In this document: positions 47,235 through 58,700 of the stretch, piece after piece
Numbering within the stretch: position 1 is the first letter of the stretch
Layout of the letters: each line of letters opens with the position of its first letter
Assembly: GCA_003439945.1 (NCBI GenBank)
Contig: QVRM01000429.1
Coordinates: forward strand, 434,001-498,000
Direction of reading: 5' to 3'
Origin: Dermanyssus gallinae
Lineage: Eukaryota; Arthropoda; Arachnida; Mesostigmata; Dermanyssidae
DNA length: 64,000 nt
Position numbers and translations under genes: made by a program
Notes under the pieces: model-generated
The model's database searches: none
What the model was told of the DNA's origin: nothing
The model's input: only the letters and a program-made list of their open reading frames with translations

Positions 47235-48000
47235 CTACACGGCTATCAGTTTGATGACCGGCTGCCTTGCATATATCGTCGGCCAGCTGAGCCCCGAGAT
47301 CAGCGGTGATGGCTCGCGCCGGGATGCAGTGTGTTGGCTCTTATCACCACTGACGGGTGACGTTTTGGAGAAGGGATTTCGTAGACGCCGAGGTTGAGAG
47401 CTGGGCCATTGGCTTAATAATCGAGCGGATTGTGGCCTCGTTGCCGAGTTTATTGATATGCAGAATCCCCAGGACAAGGTGGCGATGCTCCGCGCTCTTA
47501 CCCGGGCACCCAGCGAGGAAGACTCAGGTGTCTGTGTTGTCCAACCGCTGTACTTGGGGGCTGTGTAAGAAGCCGCCGTAGAGAGAGGAACTGACCAGCA
47601 AGACTGGCAAGTACCTCCACGACAGTCTCTATCCCCATGACGACCAAAAAGCCCCTCACCACTCTGAAGCTAGTTATCTTTTTAGGAGAAGTAGGAATCT
47701 GCCGTAGGAAACCCGGAGGTCAGTACAGGCCCAACGACAAAGTCTTCGGCCGTCGTCGCCAATATGCGCGACTCTACAGGCCCTCGAGCTACCTCAGAAT
47801 CAACCGGGCCGCAGCGTAGGCAGATTGCCGACGGATTTGAGGACTGAGGAGACCATCGCGCCAGAATGTAATGCTCGTTGTCTCTGCGCCGCCTCCCGCG
47901 TTTCCTCCTCAGCGTTCTCCAGCGAGGTCCGCAGCGTAACTTTGAAGAAATCCACTGTCGTTTCGACCCTTTGAATTTCCAGATTCAGTTTTTCCAATGT
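47235..48000 (-). pseudogene. possible LINE ORF1 remnant (helical segment)
   Basis: A 66-codon minus frame (47997-47800) begins MEKLNLEIQRVETTVDFFKV and continues with a charged helix containing ENAEEETREAAQRQRAL, probably coiled-coil. Further minus frames to 47235 are of normal, GC-richer composition but broken. LINE ORF1 proteins often have such a helix before a zinc-knuckle region, but no zinc knuckle is visible, so this assignment is weak. Confidence 0.25.
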
Positions 48001-48116
48001 CTACTTCAACTAAAAAGCCTCTACCACTGTCAAGATATGTCCCATGAGGACAGTTAACGTCCGGCCGTATGTCGCCTCCGCATTAGTCCTCCGTTTGAGA
48101 TCAGCCTCTCCGCAAA

Positions 48117-48362
48117 ACATTTTTAAAGACCAATAAGTCTTTTTGGTTTTCCCGTTTTTTTTCCCGTAAAAAGCATTTTTGAAGACAAAAAAGTATTTTC
48201 GGTTTTTCCCAGTTTTCCCCGTTTTTTCCCAAAAAAAACGTTTTGTAGACCAAAAAGTGTTTTCGTTTTTCCCTTTTTTTTCGAAAAAACTTGCTTAAAG
48301 ACCAAAAACTGTTTTCTTTTTTTCCGTTTCTTTTCCGAAAAAAACTTTTTTGTAGACCTAAT
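48117..48362. repeat. minisatellite, unit about 53 bp, about 4.5 copies
   Basis: Each unit contains TTTTT(G)AAGAC or TTTTGTAGACC followed by AAAAAGT.TTTTCG and TTTTTCCC..TTTTTTTC. Starts are near 48119, 48172, 48239, 48290 and 48345. The lysine-rich minus frames across it are a product of the repeat. Confidence 0.85.
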
Positions 48363-49107
48363 AGTAATGTGCTTCTTACCGGGGCATTTAAATCTATAGC
48401 GGCAGCGTTGGGACGTCTGTCTCTGGTCAAAAGAGAGCAGCTGTGCCTCCCCGTGTAGACGGTCGATGTCAGCAGTAGCGCTGCCCTGGCGTCTATAAGA
48501 AGATCTGCTGGGTGTCACTTGGCTTACAGCGGTCACGGAAGGTGAAAGCTGTAAGCCGCTCTTCCAATAGACGCTGCACGCTGCTCAAAAAACACACAGA
48601 ACTCTAGCACAGATTCACTTAGCACGCAGATCACGGATACAGCAAACCAGGTCTGGTAGTCCACACCGTGTTGCAGAGTTTTTCATATGCAGACGTCCTA
48701 TTTTGATCTTCCTCGTCCCACCAGTTTAATCTCTAATCCACGAAATACTCTATTAGGGTAAAGGAGTTCAAGTGCGGTCTGTTTCGAAGGCTTCTGTAAG
48801 GAGTTCCATAGCAGACATTTTGACGAAACTGACATAAGTTCTCGAGGTGTGGCTTGACTACTGTGTTATTTATTTGTCTAATTTCTTGGATTTCATTATG
48901 AAATCGCCTCTTTGTCGCTTGCGCTGTGACGTTTGGCGCCAGTGCTCGTTTTCGTGCTTGCGCCGGCTATTCTATATTTTTAAAATTGGCCGCGGTACGA
49001 GCGGAAGTGAGCACCGTCTGGCCAGACGGACAAATCTAGTTGTTTATTGAAATTGCTTGCACATGATAGTTAATACGCCTGGTTCGTGTCAGCAAGTTTT
49101 GTCACAT
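48363..49107. other. no recognisable gene
   Basis: Mixed composition without an assignable frame. Confidence 0.45.
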
Positions 49108-49288
49108 TTACTTCTCTTTTTTTTTGAGGCGGGTGGAAAATGCATTTACGCGCACCCGCCGATGTTTTGGCGGGTAGTGTGAGACTAAACGCAGGAGAGA
49201 GAGTGCATGACTCAATTTAATTCCAGCGCACTACCCACTAAAAAACACCCTCAGAACCCCTCCTGGTTCGGAATTGTCTTACTTCTCT
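49108..49288 (-). mobile_element. SINE-like element, family C, copy 2, shortened, with 10-bp duplication
   Basis: TTACTTCTCT is repeated at 49108-49117 and 49279-49288. The insert starts T9 then GAGGCGGGTGGAAAATGC and ATTTACGCGC, aligning with the start of copy 1 at 3.36 kb (T6, GGAGGAGGGTTAAATGC, AGTTACGCGC). Later matching blocks include GTGTGAGACT and ACCCACTAAA. At 161 bp it is shorter than copy 1 (about 260 bp). Confidence 0.65.
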
Positions 49289-49489
49289 GTTTGCCCCTTT
49301 TATCTTACATAGATACTCTTTTATCGCATAGGCAGGGCGTGGCAGTTCCGCGCGCAAGTGCAGTGATGGCTCTTGGTGCAGTGATAGAGTGTAGGGGTTA
49401 CCACCGTCGCGCATTGACTGATACTGATACTGCCCAATGAAAGCCCAGTTTAGGTCCAAATATAGCATACTAAAAACGCGTCTATCTTA

Positions 49490-50440
49490 AGCGCTGACGT
49501 TAAGCTACCTCCTGCCCCGGGGCAACCCGCGCACGACAATGGGTTCTTCTTTCGTCGTCCTCGCTATCAACCACGTAGATAGAAATGATCGACCACGGCC
49601 ACTATCGTCGTCGTCGTTGTTGTCCAAGCTAATTTAAATAGTAGCATCTTGCTTTCCGTGACTCTACGGCGACTTCGGGCCGTCGGACGGCGTAGCCGTA
49701 GTCGGAGCGGGATCGCATGCAGAACTTACAGGGTAGATAATGATACAGAGACGTATGAAGGCGTCTGCACAGCGTCTACGCGCACACACACACATACACA
49801 TGGTAAGGCGGGTGGAACGCCACTCGTCGCGTAGGGAACGGTTTGCGCAAATCGGGCGTATTCTCTATTATTGGCCTGTTTTCCCTGTTTCCCTCTACCC
49901 CTCTACCTGGTTTTGTTTGGCGGGCAAGTCTGCTGAATTTCAATGCGTACCTAGAAAGTCAAGAAAGTTGGAAAGAAAGACGAACTCCGAAACGACGACG
50001 ACGACGACAGCCACGATGATGAGGACAACGACGAGAACGACGACCAGAGCAGAACTAAAAGGTTTGCAATCTCTCACAGGCGATGGCTGCGAGGCTGGAT
50101 CTCGTCACAGGAGATTGGGTGCGAGAAAAGCTCAATACTGTTGACTGCGACGGCCGCGGTGGGCCGTCTCAATTTGCATTCAGTCCAGATGAGAGATCGA
50201 ACAAAGTACGACCAGCGGGGCAGCAGGAACGAGAGGGAAAAGGGAAAGAAGAAACGGGGAGGGGGCACAGTAGCTCAAGCGAGCCCGCGATGAAACCATT
50301 GAGCTCAGATCGATGAGTCAGCCGACGTAGATATGGGCCGGCTCTCCGGAAATAATAAGACACGCAGCCGAACGAAAATGCACCCATCCACCACCAGTCA
50401 GAAGGCTATGAAGGCTGGTTGAAAGGCGCGGGCGGTATTG
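49490..50440. other. GC-richer island with CGA/CGT triplets
   Basis: CpG-rich block with CGTCGTCGTCGTTGTTG (49605), CGACGACGACGACGAC (49995) and CACACACA (49783). Frames are open on both strands for 60-130 codons but are low complexity. It is of the same character as the island at 8-10.4 kb; a promoter or untranslated exon is possible. Confidence 0.35.
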
Positions 50441-51482
50441 CCCAAGAACCTACTCGCTTGGCCTGTGTTGAATCAGACCGATGCAGACCGCCCCCTGTCA
50501 GGGCGAAAGCAAACCAAATAGAAAAAAAAACGTGTGCTTTTAAATGCACTGTACAAATATCAGAACTGCAACTCCTATTTACTGCAGATGCCCGCTAGGA
50601 GTCGCGTCTTATCCACGACATTGGACGTTGGTTGTGCTGACATTGTCATCCTTTGTCAAGCGAATGCTCTGGCCAATAAGATGCACACCAAAAAGACCCA
50701 CTCACATCTGAATTTTCATCTCTCTACTACGGTATTGCCGTATCGGTAGCCGGCTTGACTTTCAATGCTGTATATTTGCTTTCACAGCACGTCGTCACGC
50801 TGTATTGCTGAATCGTTTCTGCATCGACGGAAATCATTCAAAGATGTTCTGACAGCTGCTTTTTCTGTTGCAAAACCGACGCGAGCCTTCGAGCATCGAG
50901 TTGTTTATGGTATTGCCTCGTTGCAATGGTAGTATAACTGATGGCTACTTCTCACAATCTGCGTCTCAATATCTGCAAACACAGGTGGGCGTCGAATCGT
51001 GGAAACCCATTACAGTGCAGACGTTGTGTGCAGATGTTCTATTCATTCACTATATACTTCGTATAAACACGTCTATCTATTCGAACGACTTTTGCTAGAG
51101 TTCCGTGTGATTGTAGATCTCTAAAGGTTGGAGCTTACAAGAGCTTTTCGCTAAAGAAATTTTAATTTTAGTGAATGTTTGTCCTTGCACCGTAAACTCG
51201 TTAGAGCGACATTTTGCCGAACACCAGCGAATTGGCTAATAGAGCCAGCGCTTATTCTCTGAGACAGTATTTTTGCCATAGTAGCCAAAGTAGTCTAGGC
51301 AAATTGATACATCGTGTTACTCTAAATGTAGGTCGTTTATTGTCTTTGGCCGCTGCAGCTAGCAGATTATTCTAAAGCAGCAGATCAATCAAGGCGCCCC
51401 TATTATAACACGTGTGAGCCTCTTCCACGAGTTTGTTTTGGTAGACCAGAATCTGTGTGCCTAAAACAATGAGTATGGCACT
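50441..51482. other. no recognisable gene
   Basis: No assignable frame. It may contain host sequence flanking the LINE insertion that follows. Confidence 0.45.
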
Positions 51483-51539
51483 ATGCTTTGCATTATGGCC
51501 CTTTTTTGGCCCAGGATTATCTCGACAGTTGCAAAATTA

Positions 51540-52612
51540 CATTTTTCGAGCGTTGAGATTTATTTATATATAAGATTTCTTAGGGAGACTACAGTATACA
51601 TCGACAACGGTATAGGAATTGTGGGAAGAGCAAAGCAAACTACAGGCGTGGCTCAAGGAGACGGACTTAGCCCGTTGCTTTTTTTGGTACTATTGGGAGG
51701 GCTACCTAACCGGGTGAGGCAGGGATGGACCCAAGAGTGGGCAAATACATTAATGTATGCAGATGACATTGCGATCTATGGCAGGAGTTTATTTAGGGTT
51801 AAGCAGGGACTGGAACGGCTAATCGATTATATGGACGAGATAGAACTTAGTATTAACTGGCAAAAGACAGTAGCAGTAAAATTTCGAAGAGGAGGTCGAT
51901 TGGCGAAAGACGATGTTCTTCGAGCTAGGGGTAATACAGTCAATTTTGTAAATAAATTCACCTATTTAGGGGTCACTATAATGTCAATTGGTATCAGTTT
52001 TCGAAAACATATTGAAAGCAAAGTAGGAAAACCATTCGAGCGGCAGCAGCAATTAAAAATCCGCAAATGTTGTCAATACATACCGCGTCCGCCCTTTTCA
52101 AGATTAAAGTAGAACCAATAGCAACATTTGGTATATCACTTATACGAAAGAAATTAGGAGAGGCAGATCTACAGTTACTAGATAGAGTTCGATTTTTCTT
52201 CATGAAGCGGGGTTTGGGGTTAGCTAACTCTTGTAGGAAAAGAATAGTTCATATATTAGAGGGGGGGGGGGGCTCTAATGACACAGGAATTACAAGTAAA
52301 ACGGGATTTACCTAAGACGACGGGCTTCGTGGCCTACACTATGAAGTGAGGGGAAAAATTAAAGGATATAGATATAGGAATAAACACGACGATAGCGATG
52401 AGGAGTACAACCTGGCGAGCAGCCGGATATAAGAATAGGCATCTAACTACGGCATTTGCAGCTTACGGGTTCCATCACGTGTTATGCAGCACACAATTAT
52501 TCCACATTCCTCAGGAGTGTTGTAGGTGCGCGAGATGCTTGAGCCATTGTGATAGATTCCTCGCCGCAGCATGTCCAGCAGTGCAGTCAATAGCCGAACT
52601 CGCAAGATGAGG
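51540..52612 (+). pseudogene. LINE ORF2, RT second half to C-terminus
   Basis: Plus frame: ETTVYIDNGIGIVGRAKQTT, GVAQGDGLSPLLFLVLLGGL (motif B), TLMYADDIAIYGRSLFRVKQ (intact catalytic YADD near 51758), SINWQKTVAVKFRRGGRLAK, NKFTYLGVTIMSIG. After a frameshift near 52060 comes SALFKIKVEPIATFGISLIR and LLDRVRFFFMKRGLGLANSC. A G12 run (52261) breaks the frame again, and a last piece reads AAYGFHHVLCSTQLFHIPQE then CCRCARCLSHCDRF, a cysteine/histidine-rich tail. The 5' half is absent, as usual for truncated LINEs. It is relatively well preserved and distinct from the R1-like and nuclease-tailed copies. Confidence 0.85.
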
Positions 52613-53200
52613 GAAGATCCGGTGACGCAGAAGAACCACTGATTGAAACTGATGTACCTATTTAAAATTTACCCAACCTGGGTGTTAATAGACCATTATA
52701 AAATATGTATATATAATATGAAGGTAACAATTGTGTTCGGGTGATTGTGCGCACTCTGTCAACCGCAATGCGTTCCATGTCGTCAAGGGTTGGGTGAGCC
52801 TATTGGCTATTAATTCTACAGAGCAGTCACGCTGTTTCTTTCTATAGCAAGAGACAGTTGTTACCTCAAGTGCTGACGCGCGGTATTTTACGGTGATGCG
52901 CCCCAGCTTAGACAAGGCCTCTCTCAAAAACTTCGTCGTTAACGGCCCTGCCACTCACCAGTGTTGCAGATGATAGTGCGACGAAGTTGCAACAAAACGC
53001 GAGAGATGGTCGCCCATCTGCGGCCTTCCATTTTCTAGCCTCAAGAGCAGCGTGGCCTGCGTAGGCAGCACCATGACAAACGATAGATGGCATATCAATC
53101 CGAAACAGCAGCGTTCTTTACCAATAGTTTCTCTCTATTCATGTGTTAGACTTTCCAGACGCTTACACCACCGCGATACAGTTCGTTGGGTTCAGGAGTG
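52613..53200. other. no recognisable gene
   Basis: No assignable frame; includes the probable 3' UTR of the LINE. Confidence 0.45.
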
Positions 53201-53204
53201 CCGT

Positions 53205-53395
53205 CGAGCTCAGTGGCGTGGTAGTGTATTCGCGTGCGCCTCGCGACCAGAGGAGACACATAGGTGCACAGGCTTGATACCCCCGCCGTTGCACATTTGC
53301 ATTTGTGGGGTCCGTCTCATGAAGCAAGGCAAAAACAGTCCCGTGAACGTTAAACGCTGGCTGAGGGTTAACCCAAAACTGTTTCTTACGTCCAG
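53205..53395 (+). mobile_element. tRNA-derived SINE, family B, copy 2
   Basis: Reads GAGCTCAGTGGCGTGGTAGT (good A-box region), GCGCCTCGCGACCAGAGGAG, ATAGGTGCACAGGCTTGATA (decayed B-box), TTGCACATTTGCATTTGTGG and CAGTCCCGTGAACGTTAAAC with GGCTGAGGGTTAACCC. Order and content match the minus-strand copy at 7.2-7.4 kb, which has the better B-box. Together they define a tRNA-headed element of at least 180 bp. Confidence 0.75.
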
Positions 53396-53669
53396 CAGTG
53401 CTTGGATAACCAGCAGAGCATAAGGTCTCATCAAAAAGACCTATTATTATACATGAAACGCTGTGTGTCGTTTTCTTCTGCGTTTGCTGTAAACGCAAAA
53501 TAAGGCGTCATGTGCCCTGTCAGCGCCGCACTTACACATGTGAGCATGGACAACAGAAAGACCGAAACATATCTGAAAAGAAGCATTGTCAGGAGGGTAC
53601 GTAAGACATAGCGCGGAATTGTCAAGTCTGTAGCGACTATATTTGTTTTTCGCTTGTTTTTTTTCTAGG

Positions 53670-54007
53670 GGTGGTGACAGCGTGGCGGCGTGGTCTAAAG
53701 GCCTCGTGCACTAGTCATCAGGTAGTTGTCACCTACCGGGGTGTGCCAGGTTCGGTTCATGTTGTTGATAAAATTTTCTTTGAAGGACGCTTATGAGAAT
53801 GTTTGATAAACCACATACCGCTGAGAGCCAGCGGCCGTGCTGCGCCTAGGACTATTGAAGAAGCCTTAAATATCCCAGCATGTCCGGCGCTCGATGTGTT
53901 GAAGATATGCCTCACGGTAAGTTCCACGCCTGTAGACGACAAATGATACTCTAAAATTAAAAACAGCCTTCTTACAAAAGGCTATTTCTAGGGATGCTGA
54001 TAGTCCC
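53670..54007 (+). mobile_element. tRNA-derived SINE, family A, copy 4
   Basis: Best-preserved head of the family: GTGGTGACAGCGTGGCGGCG then TGGTCTAAAGGCCTCGTGCA (A-box region), CTAGTCATCAGGTAGTTGTC and CAGGTTCGGTTCATG (B-box). The body runs through ATTTTCTTTGAAGGACGC, CCGCTGAGAGCCAGCGGCCG and a GATAGTCC end. About 340 bp, like the 6.5-kb copy. Confidence 0.85.
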
Positions 54008-55235
54008 AGTTAAAATCTGCTGTGTATATATGGTTGGCCTGTGTGGATGGTTAGTATTGGCTTTCTTTAGATAAAACGGGATAATATTTAGAACTTCCAA
54101 TGGATTAAGAAAGTATATCATCGCCCGAACGGTGAAAAACATATGTTAGAAGCGCTGTAAAGCACAGAAGGAGATTTCAGTTAGGTTGTCTCTATTAATC
54201 ACAGCTCTTTAAGGTGGATCGTAAATATGCCCCGCTGGCGTCAACAAAGCAAGCGCACAGCAAAAGTGTGCTTAGCCTATAAATATCTCCTCTACATAAA
54301 CCTAACTAGCATAATTTACAATATGTTCTCTATATGAGTTTAAAGTCAATTGATCCCGCGTGAGGTACAGCCCCATCCGCCATGCGCCCAAAAGAGAAAA
54401 TTTTGACTTGTTTTATATCATCTCGCTACAAGACAAATAGATACGGTTATAGAAATTCATTTGACCGTTTGCCAAATTGATTAAAAAAAAGGTGTATATA
54501 TATCCCTGCCTATACCCGCCGAGAGAGACTTTTTCCTATTTAATAAACGTTGTTAGACCTCAAGTTGTTAAGGTCGTGTGTGTACTTACACGCAGACAAC
54601 GGGCTAGTTCTTCTGGATCTCACTAAGCTTTTAGCCCCTATTTTGTCAGTTCATCAAAGCTGATAATGGCTTTTCATCAATGATGCGTCAGGTCGCATCA
54701 GCTCGAATAGCGGCTTTGCTGCGGTGCTTCCGGTTACAACCCGCCTATACGCCGCCTCTACGCCATGCACTTAAGCCATGATTAGGTTTACGGATACCTG
54801 ATAAAAGTTTCCTTTGACGTCGAAAGGCTGCAGCAATACGGTAGCAAATATAGTAAGTCAGCTAACATATCGAATGTCATAACTGATAAATCACTTCGTC
54901 TAGCAACTTTACCGAAACAAAGTCATGCACACAAAAAAATATTTATATAGAGCGGCGATGGCTTAGGCAGCTAACGCACCGTTTGAAACAGAGCGTTGCC
55001 ACGGCAACCATGATTAACAGACAATTGCAAGCTTAAGCCTCAACTTTGCTGGTTGTATTTGTTGGACGTGGTTGTCATTGCTCTGCTGCTACTTACCTCT
55101 GTTGGAAAAAGCCTATATAAGTTCAGTAATGACAATGCGACGACAATAGATATACTAATACGCCATCGCGCTACAGGCAACTTAGCCAATTTAGAGCGTT
55201 TAAAACGTGGTTGTCAGAACAAACATTTTTTTAAT
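54008..55235. other. no recognisable gene
   Basis: AT-rich. GGCGATGGCTTAGGCAGCTAACGC near 54955 is tRNA A-box-like but no B-box follows at the right distance. Confidence 0.45.
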
Positions 55236-55281
55236 TATATATATATTTATATATGTATGTATATATATATATATATATTTA

Positions 55282-55343
<62 letters not shown>
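55236..55343. repeat. TA-rich microsatellite next to the BEL/Pao element
   Basis: Interrupted then pure TA up to the first base of the LTR. TA continues on the other side of the element at 59023. Confidence 0.95.
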
Positions 55344-55347
<4 letters not shown>

Positions 55348-55642
55348 GAGTTTCGGGGGAGCCTTTGTTTAAGCGAATTAGTGGATTTCTATGTGCTATT
55401 TACGGGAGTGAACAAGCCGTTCTTGGCGGTTGGGTACAACGACTGATGAGTCCGTTTATTTTTTATATCATACATTCATAGCAGACGGCCGTTAGCGGGA
55501 GCAGCGTGTTTGAATCTCTGCCTCCCTCTCCTCACAGAGCATGACGTCAGTGAGAGAAGCTTCTGAGAGAGTACGAGCTCCGCTGCCGCAGTGTAGGTCT
55601 AACAGGCTCAGAATATTTGTACTATTCAAAGGTTTTCTGACA
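55344..55642 (-). repeat. BEL/Pao 3' LTR (left copy)
   Basis: 299 bp, TG..CA ends on the plus strand (TGTAGAG..CTGACA). It carries TGACGTCA, a perfect CRE/ATF-type palindrome, at 55542-55549. It differs from the right LTR at about 55387 (TTTC versus TTAC). Confidence 0.97.
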
Positions 55643-56720
55643 GTCCACCTCAAACAGGTTGACAAGCCTGTTTCCATGGTAACGGGATTTCTGGTAACTG
55701 CATAAAATATCACTGAAGTCAGTTTGCATATAATCGTTCGAAACTCCTCGAACGTGATCAAGCTTCGGCCGAGAGTTTTCGCAAGGGTCGACTTGACGGG
55801 CCCAGCGGGGTATTTTAAACTTTAGCAGTGCAGCAATCTCGTTCGTCCACCTCGTGAACTGAGTCGCAATATCGGAGTCCACGGGCTGATCCCATGCTTC
55901 AGAATCTGTTGCGGAGCTGCACAGTATATCGTCGTAATTCAGCGAGTCAGGTAGACGCAGCGTTGAGTCAAGATCTACGTGCTTCAAATGCCTCCGGATG
56001 GTACCCGCGAGGAGAAAATCGCTCGGAGCGGCACCCCAGGTCGCACGTTTCATCTGGAAGCATCTGACTTTCTCGTCGTGAAGTACTCGCCAGAGATACC
56101 GGAATAGACGACGATCGTTGTTAGTGAGGTTTATTCGCATGTATGCCTTGGTGATATCGGCAGAGATTGCGACGCGATGCAGGCGCAAGTTGATTAAGAG
56201 TTTGACTAGGTCCGGGTCAAGGTTCGGTCTGACGCGGAGACGGTGGTTTAGTGTCGTCTTCGCTGGCGCTGATGATGAGCCGTCGAAGACAATCCGGACT
56301 TTTGAGGTAGTCCCCGATGTCGTTATCACCTGGTGATGAGGCATGAAGAAAGAATCGTCGCAATTGTCCTCGGCCTCAAAATCAACGTCGAACAACTCCT
56401 GAGCATGTCCCTCGCGTACAAAGGCCATCACCTCATCGTCATATCGCTTGTATGTCTCAGGATCGCGGCGAAGGGATCGAAGTTTACCTTTCAGGTGGGC
56501 GAGAGCTGTGCTTTTGTCGTTCCATAGTTGCGACATGTCGTCTTTGCATGGTAGCGAGGCGGTGTACTCTTTGCCATCGTAAGACACACTCTCTTCGAAT
56601 TGGCGAACGGCGGCTGCGTCGCCAGATGAGAGACCCGGTGGCTCGTGATGAGTCTCGATGACGCTCGATATCGCGCGCGGGTTTCGATAGCGCGGCCGCG
56701 CAGCAGTGAGTCATGACGTT
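55622..56720 (-). pseudogene. BEL/Pao pol remnant: RT, truncated
   Basis: The frame opens about 56.7 kb, overlapping the gag-protease frame in the +1 register, and passes RQFEESVSYDGKEY, SFFMPHHQVITTSGTTSKVR and IVFDGSSSAP (RT start), VAISADITKAYMRINL (motif A, Asp present), RRLFRYLWRV, ATWGAAPSDFLLAGTI (motif B), and LNYDDILCSS (motif C as NYDD rather than the usual YVDD). After LLKFKIPRW the sequence jumps. A piece in the next frame, LGRSLITFEEFRTIICKLTS, resembles the integrase C-terminal part that in BEL/Pao precedes NSRPL. The join indicates a deletion of the RT connection, RNase H and most of the integrase. The frame then runs into the LTR and stops at 55622. Confidence 0.85.
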
Positions 56721-58520
56721 CGCTACATCAGCTTTAATGCTGGCCGACGTTGTTGGCCCACCAATAATCCATCCCAACCGTGTCTGTTTCGCAACAAGAC
56801 CATCAATGACACGTTTTTCGTGACCAAGAAACGCCAGTTTGTAAAACTGATCAATTCCAACTAGTACGGCAGGAGGTGAAGCCGGCTGCTCGCCAAGGAG
56901 CGATCGGTCCGCAAGGGGATGGTCTGCTGAGAATCTCTTGATCGCCTCGAGTACATCCGGTGTGCAATCATTTGTCGGGTTTACGGCAAAGTCATGCTTG
57001 TACGCAAATATGTCGACGCGAGTGTCGTCATACGTACTCTGCAGCGTGAGTTTATAGCGAGCCGATGATATCTTGTGAGTACTGGCAAACGCTTGGATGT
57101 TGAAATTGGCATGCTGAACTGGCTGAGCGTCTGGTAAGTGTTTGAGCGCGTCTGGGGTGACAAAGGTCAAACTACTTCCCAGATCCATGAAGACGCGCAC
57201 CGGAATGCAACCTCCTGCGTTCGTTAGGAACGCAGTTGCCATGTACACCAGAGAATGTTCGTTAGCGCCGCGCTTGTGAAGATCACTCGCAGCAGCGACT
57301 GGATGACTACTGCTGCTAGTTGGGTTGTGCATCGAGGTATAATGGTCTCTCGAGTTACACACTCGGCAGCCAACTTTGGGTCCAGCACACTGTGACAGCT
57401 TGACGTGCCCATGACGGAAACACACATGGCACCTGTTTTGTTCAAGAAGGATCTTCATCCGTTGCTCGATCGTTAAGTCGGCAGCACAGCGTGACGACGA
57501 ATGTTTAGCGTTACTGCAGAAGAGACACGGAGCGAACTTGCGTGGCTGTGGTACTGCTACTGCTGACACGGTCGATTTTAAACGGTTGCCACCATGATAG
57601 TCCGTTTTATTCTGCTTCTGCGATGCGTCAGACTGGCGTCGCTCTCGGTTCTCATCGACGTCAGTTAGCTGACCGAGTATCGCTGTCTCTTCGCGCAGTG
57701 ACGTATACCGGCTGACATAATCAATCAACTGGCGGATCTCGTCAGCGGCCTCAGCGGCAAATTTGTCGATACCGCCTGGTACTGAATCATTGTCAGCAGA
57801 GCTGCCTGGCGCGGAGTGTACAGACGACAATCTCCTATTCTCGGTGAAGTCAAACACAATCCTCCACGGGATAGCTGCCCAGAGTGTAGCCTTAAACGAC
57901 AAGGAATACGTATGCAACGGACTCTCGAGTCCATCCAACGACTGCACTGCGGACTGTACGAAGTTGAGGAGCTGGCGTAAACCCGCAGTGTCAAACTGCG
58001 ATTTCACTCTTGGCAGTTTTTGCAACGACGCAATCAGTTGCTGCCTGACGATGTCCAGTCTTCCGTAATTGTCTTCCAACAACTTAAGAGCCACCTTGTA
58101 GCTGACATCGTTCACCGGCAATGAGTCAACTAGTCGCTTTGGAGGCCCACACAGTAGCTTTCGGAGAGCTACAAGACGATCGGTGGCCGAGGCGCCTGTG
58201 CTGCGAGATACCCAGTTATCAAACTGAGCAATGAAAGCACGATAACGCAAGATATCCCCATCAAACACCTCAGGAGACGTGTCGAAAACGGGTGGAGCAG
58301 AACTGATGATGAACTGGCTTGGCATCGAAGATGACGATGATGTGGTTGTTGCTGCTGCTGTTGATGTCGAGGGCGAGTCCGTTGTCCCGTTACGCATCAC
58401 TGGAGCGGTTACTGAATTCACTTCGTCAATTAACTGTTGAAGAAGTGTTGAACATTCCAGCGCCGCATTTGAATGCTCATCGCTTTCTTCAAATTCCCGA
58501 TCGAGGTCTTCTTCAGGCAA
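56484..58520 (-). pseudogene. BEL/Pao gag and aspartic protease frame, 678 codons
   Basis: Residues about 75-235 match the DUF1759-type gag (PEVFDGDILRYRAFIAQFDN, KLLCGPPKRLVDSLP, ALKLLEDNYGR). Residues about 325-395 hold cysteine clusters CLFCSNAKHSSSRC and CHVCFRHGHVKLSQC with CRVCNSRDH, as between gag and protease in this family. Near residue 445 comes the protease VFMDLGSSLTFV (DUF1758/A17-type; D-x-G-S), and near 590 VLVGIDQFYKL and TRLGWIIGGP, typical of its end. No ATG precedes the frame: it opens after a stop at about 58.53 kb with the first in-frame ATG around residue 42, so the gag start is altered or upstream. The tail beyond about 56.7 kb is out of register with RT, so the polyprotein is broken there unless a +1 shift is programmed. 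Confidence 0.88.
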
Positions 58521-58700
58521 ACTTTTTTAATTACTTTTTTTTTTTTTGTCGTTGTGAGCAAGACTTCACGAGTCACACAACACTCGAAACGCGTGAGCAG
58601 CGGGCCTGCTCGTGGTCGATTCACTCAATCTTCAAAACGACGAAAAACACCCGAAAACATGAAAATAGCAAACGCTATCCACACAGGATAAACAAAGGAC

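Noticed and set aside
48101..48536. lysine- and phenylalanine-rich minus frames
   Set aside because: They are translations of the 53-bp minisatellite.
54955..55025. A-box-like sequence suggesting a further SINE
   Set aside because: No B-box at the expected distance and no match to the three families seen here.
55440..55465. CTGATGAGTCCG in the BEL/Pao LTR, resembling a hammerhead ribozyme core
   Set aside because: The second core half (GAAAC after a short stem) and a cleavage-site helix are missing; the following sequence is T-rich.
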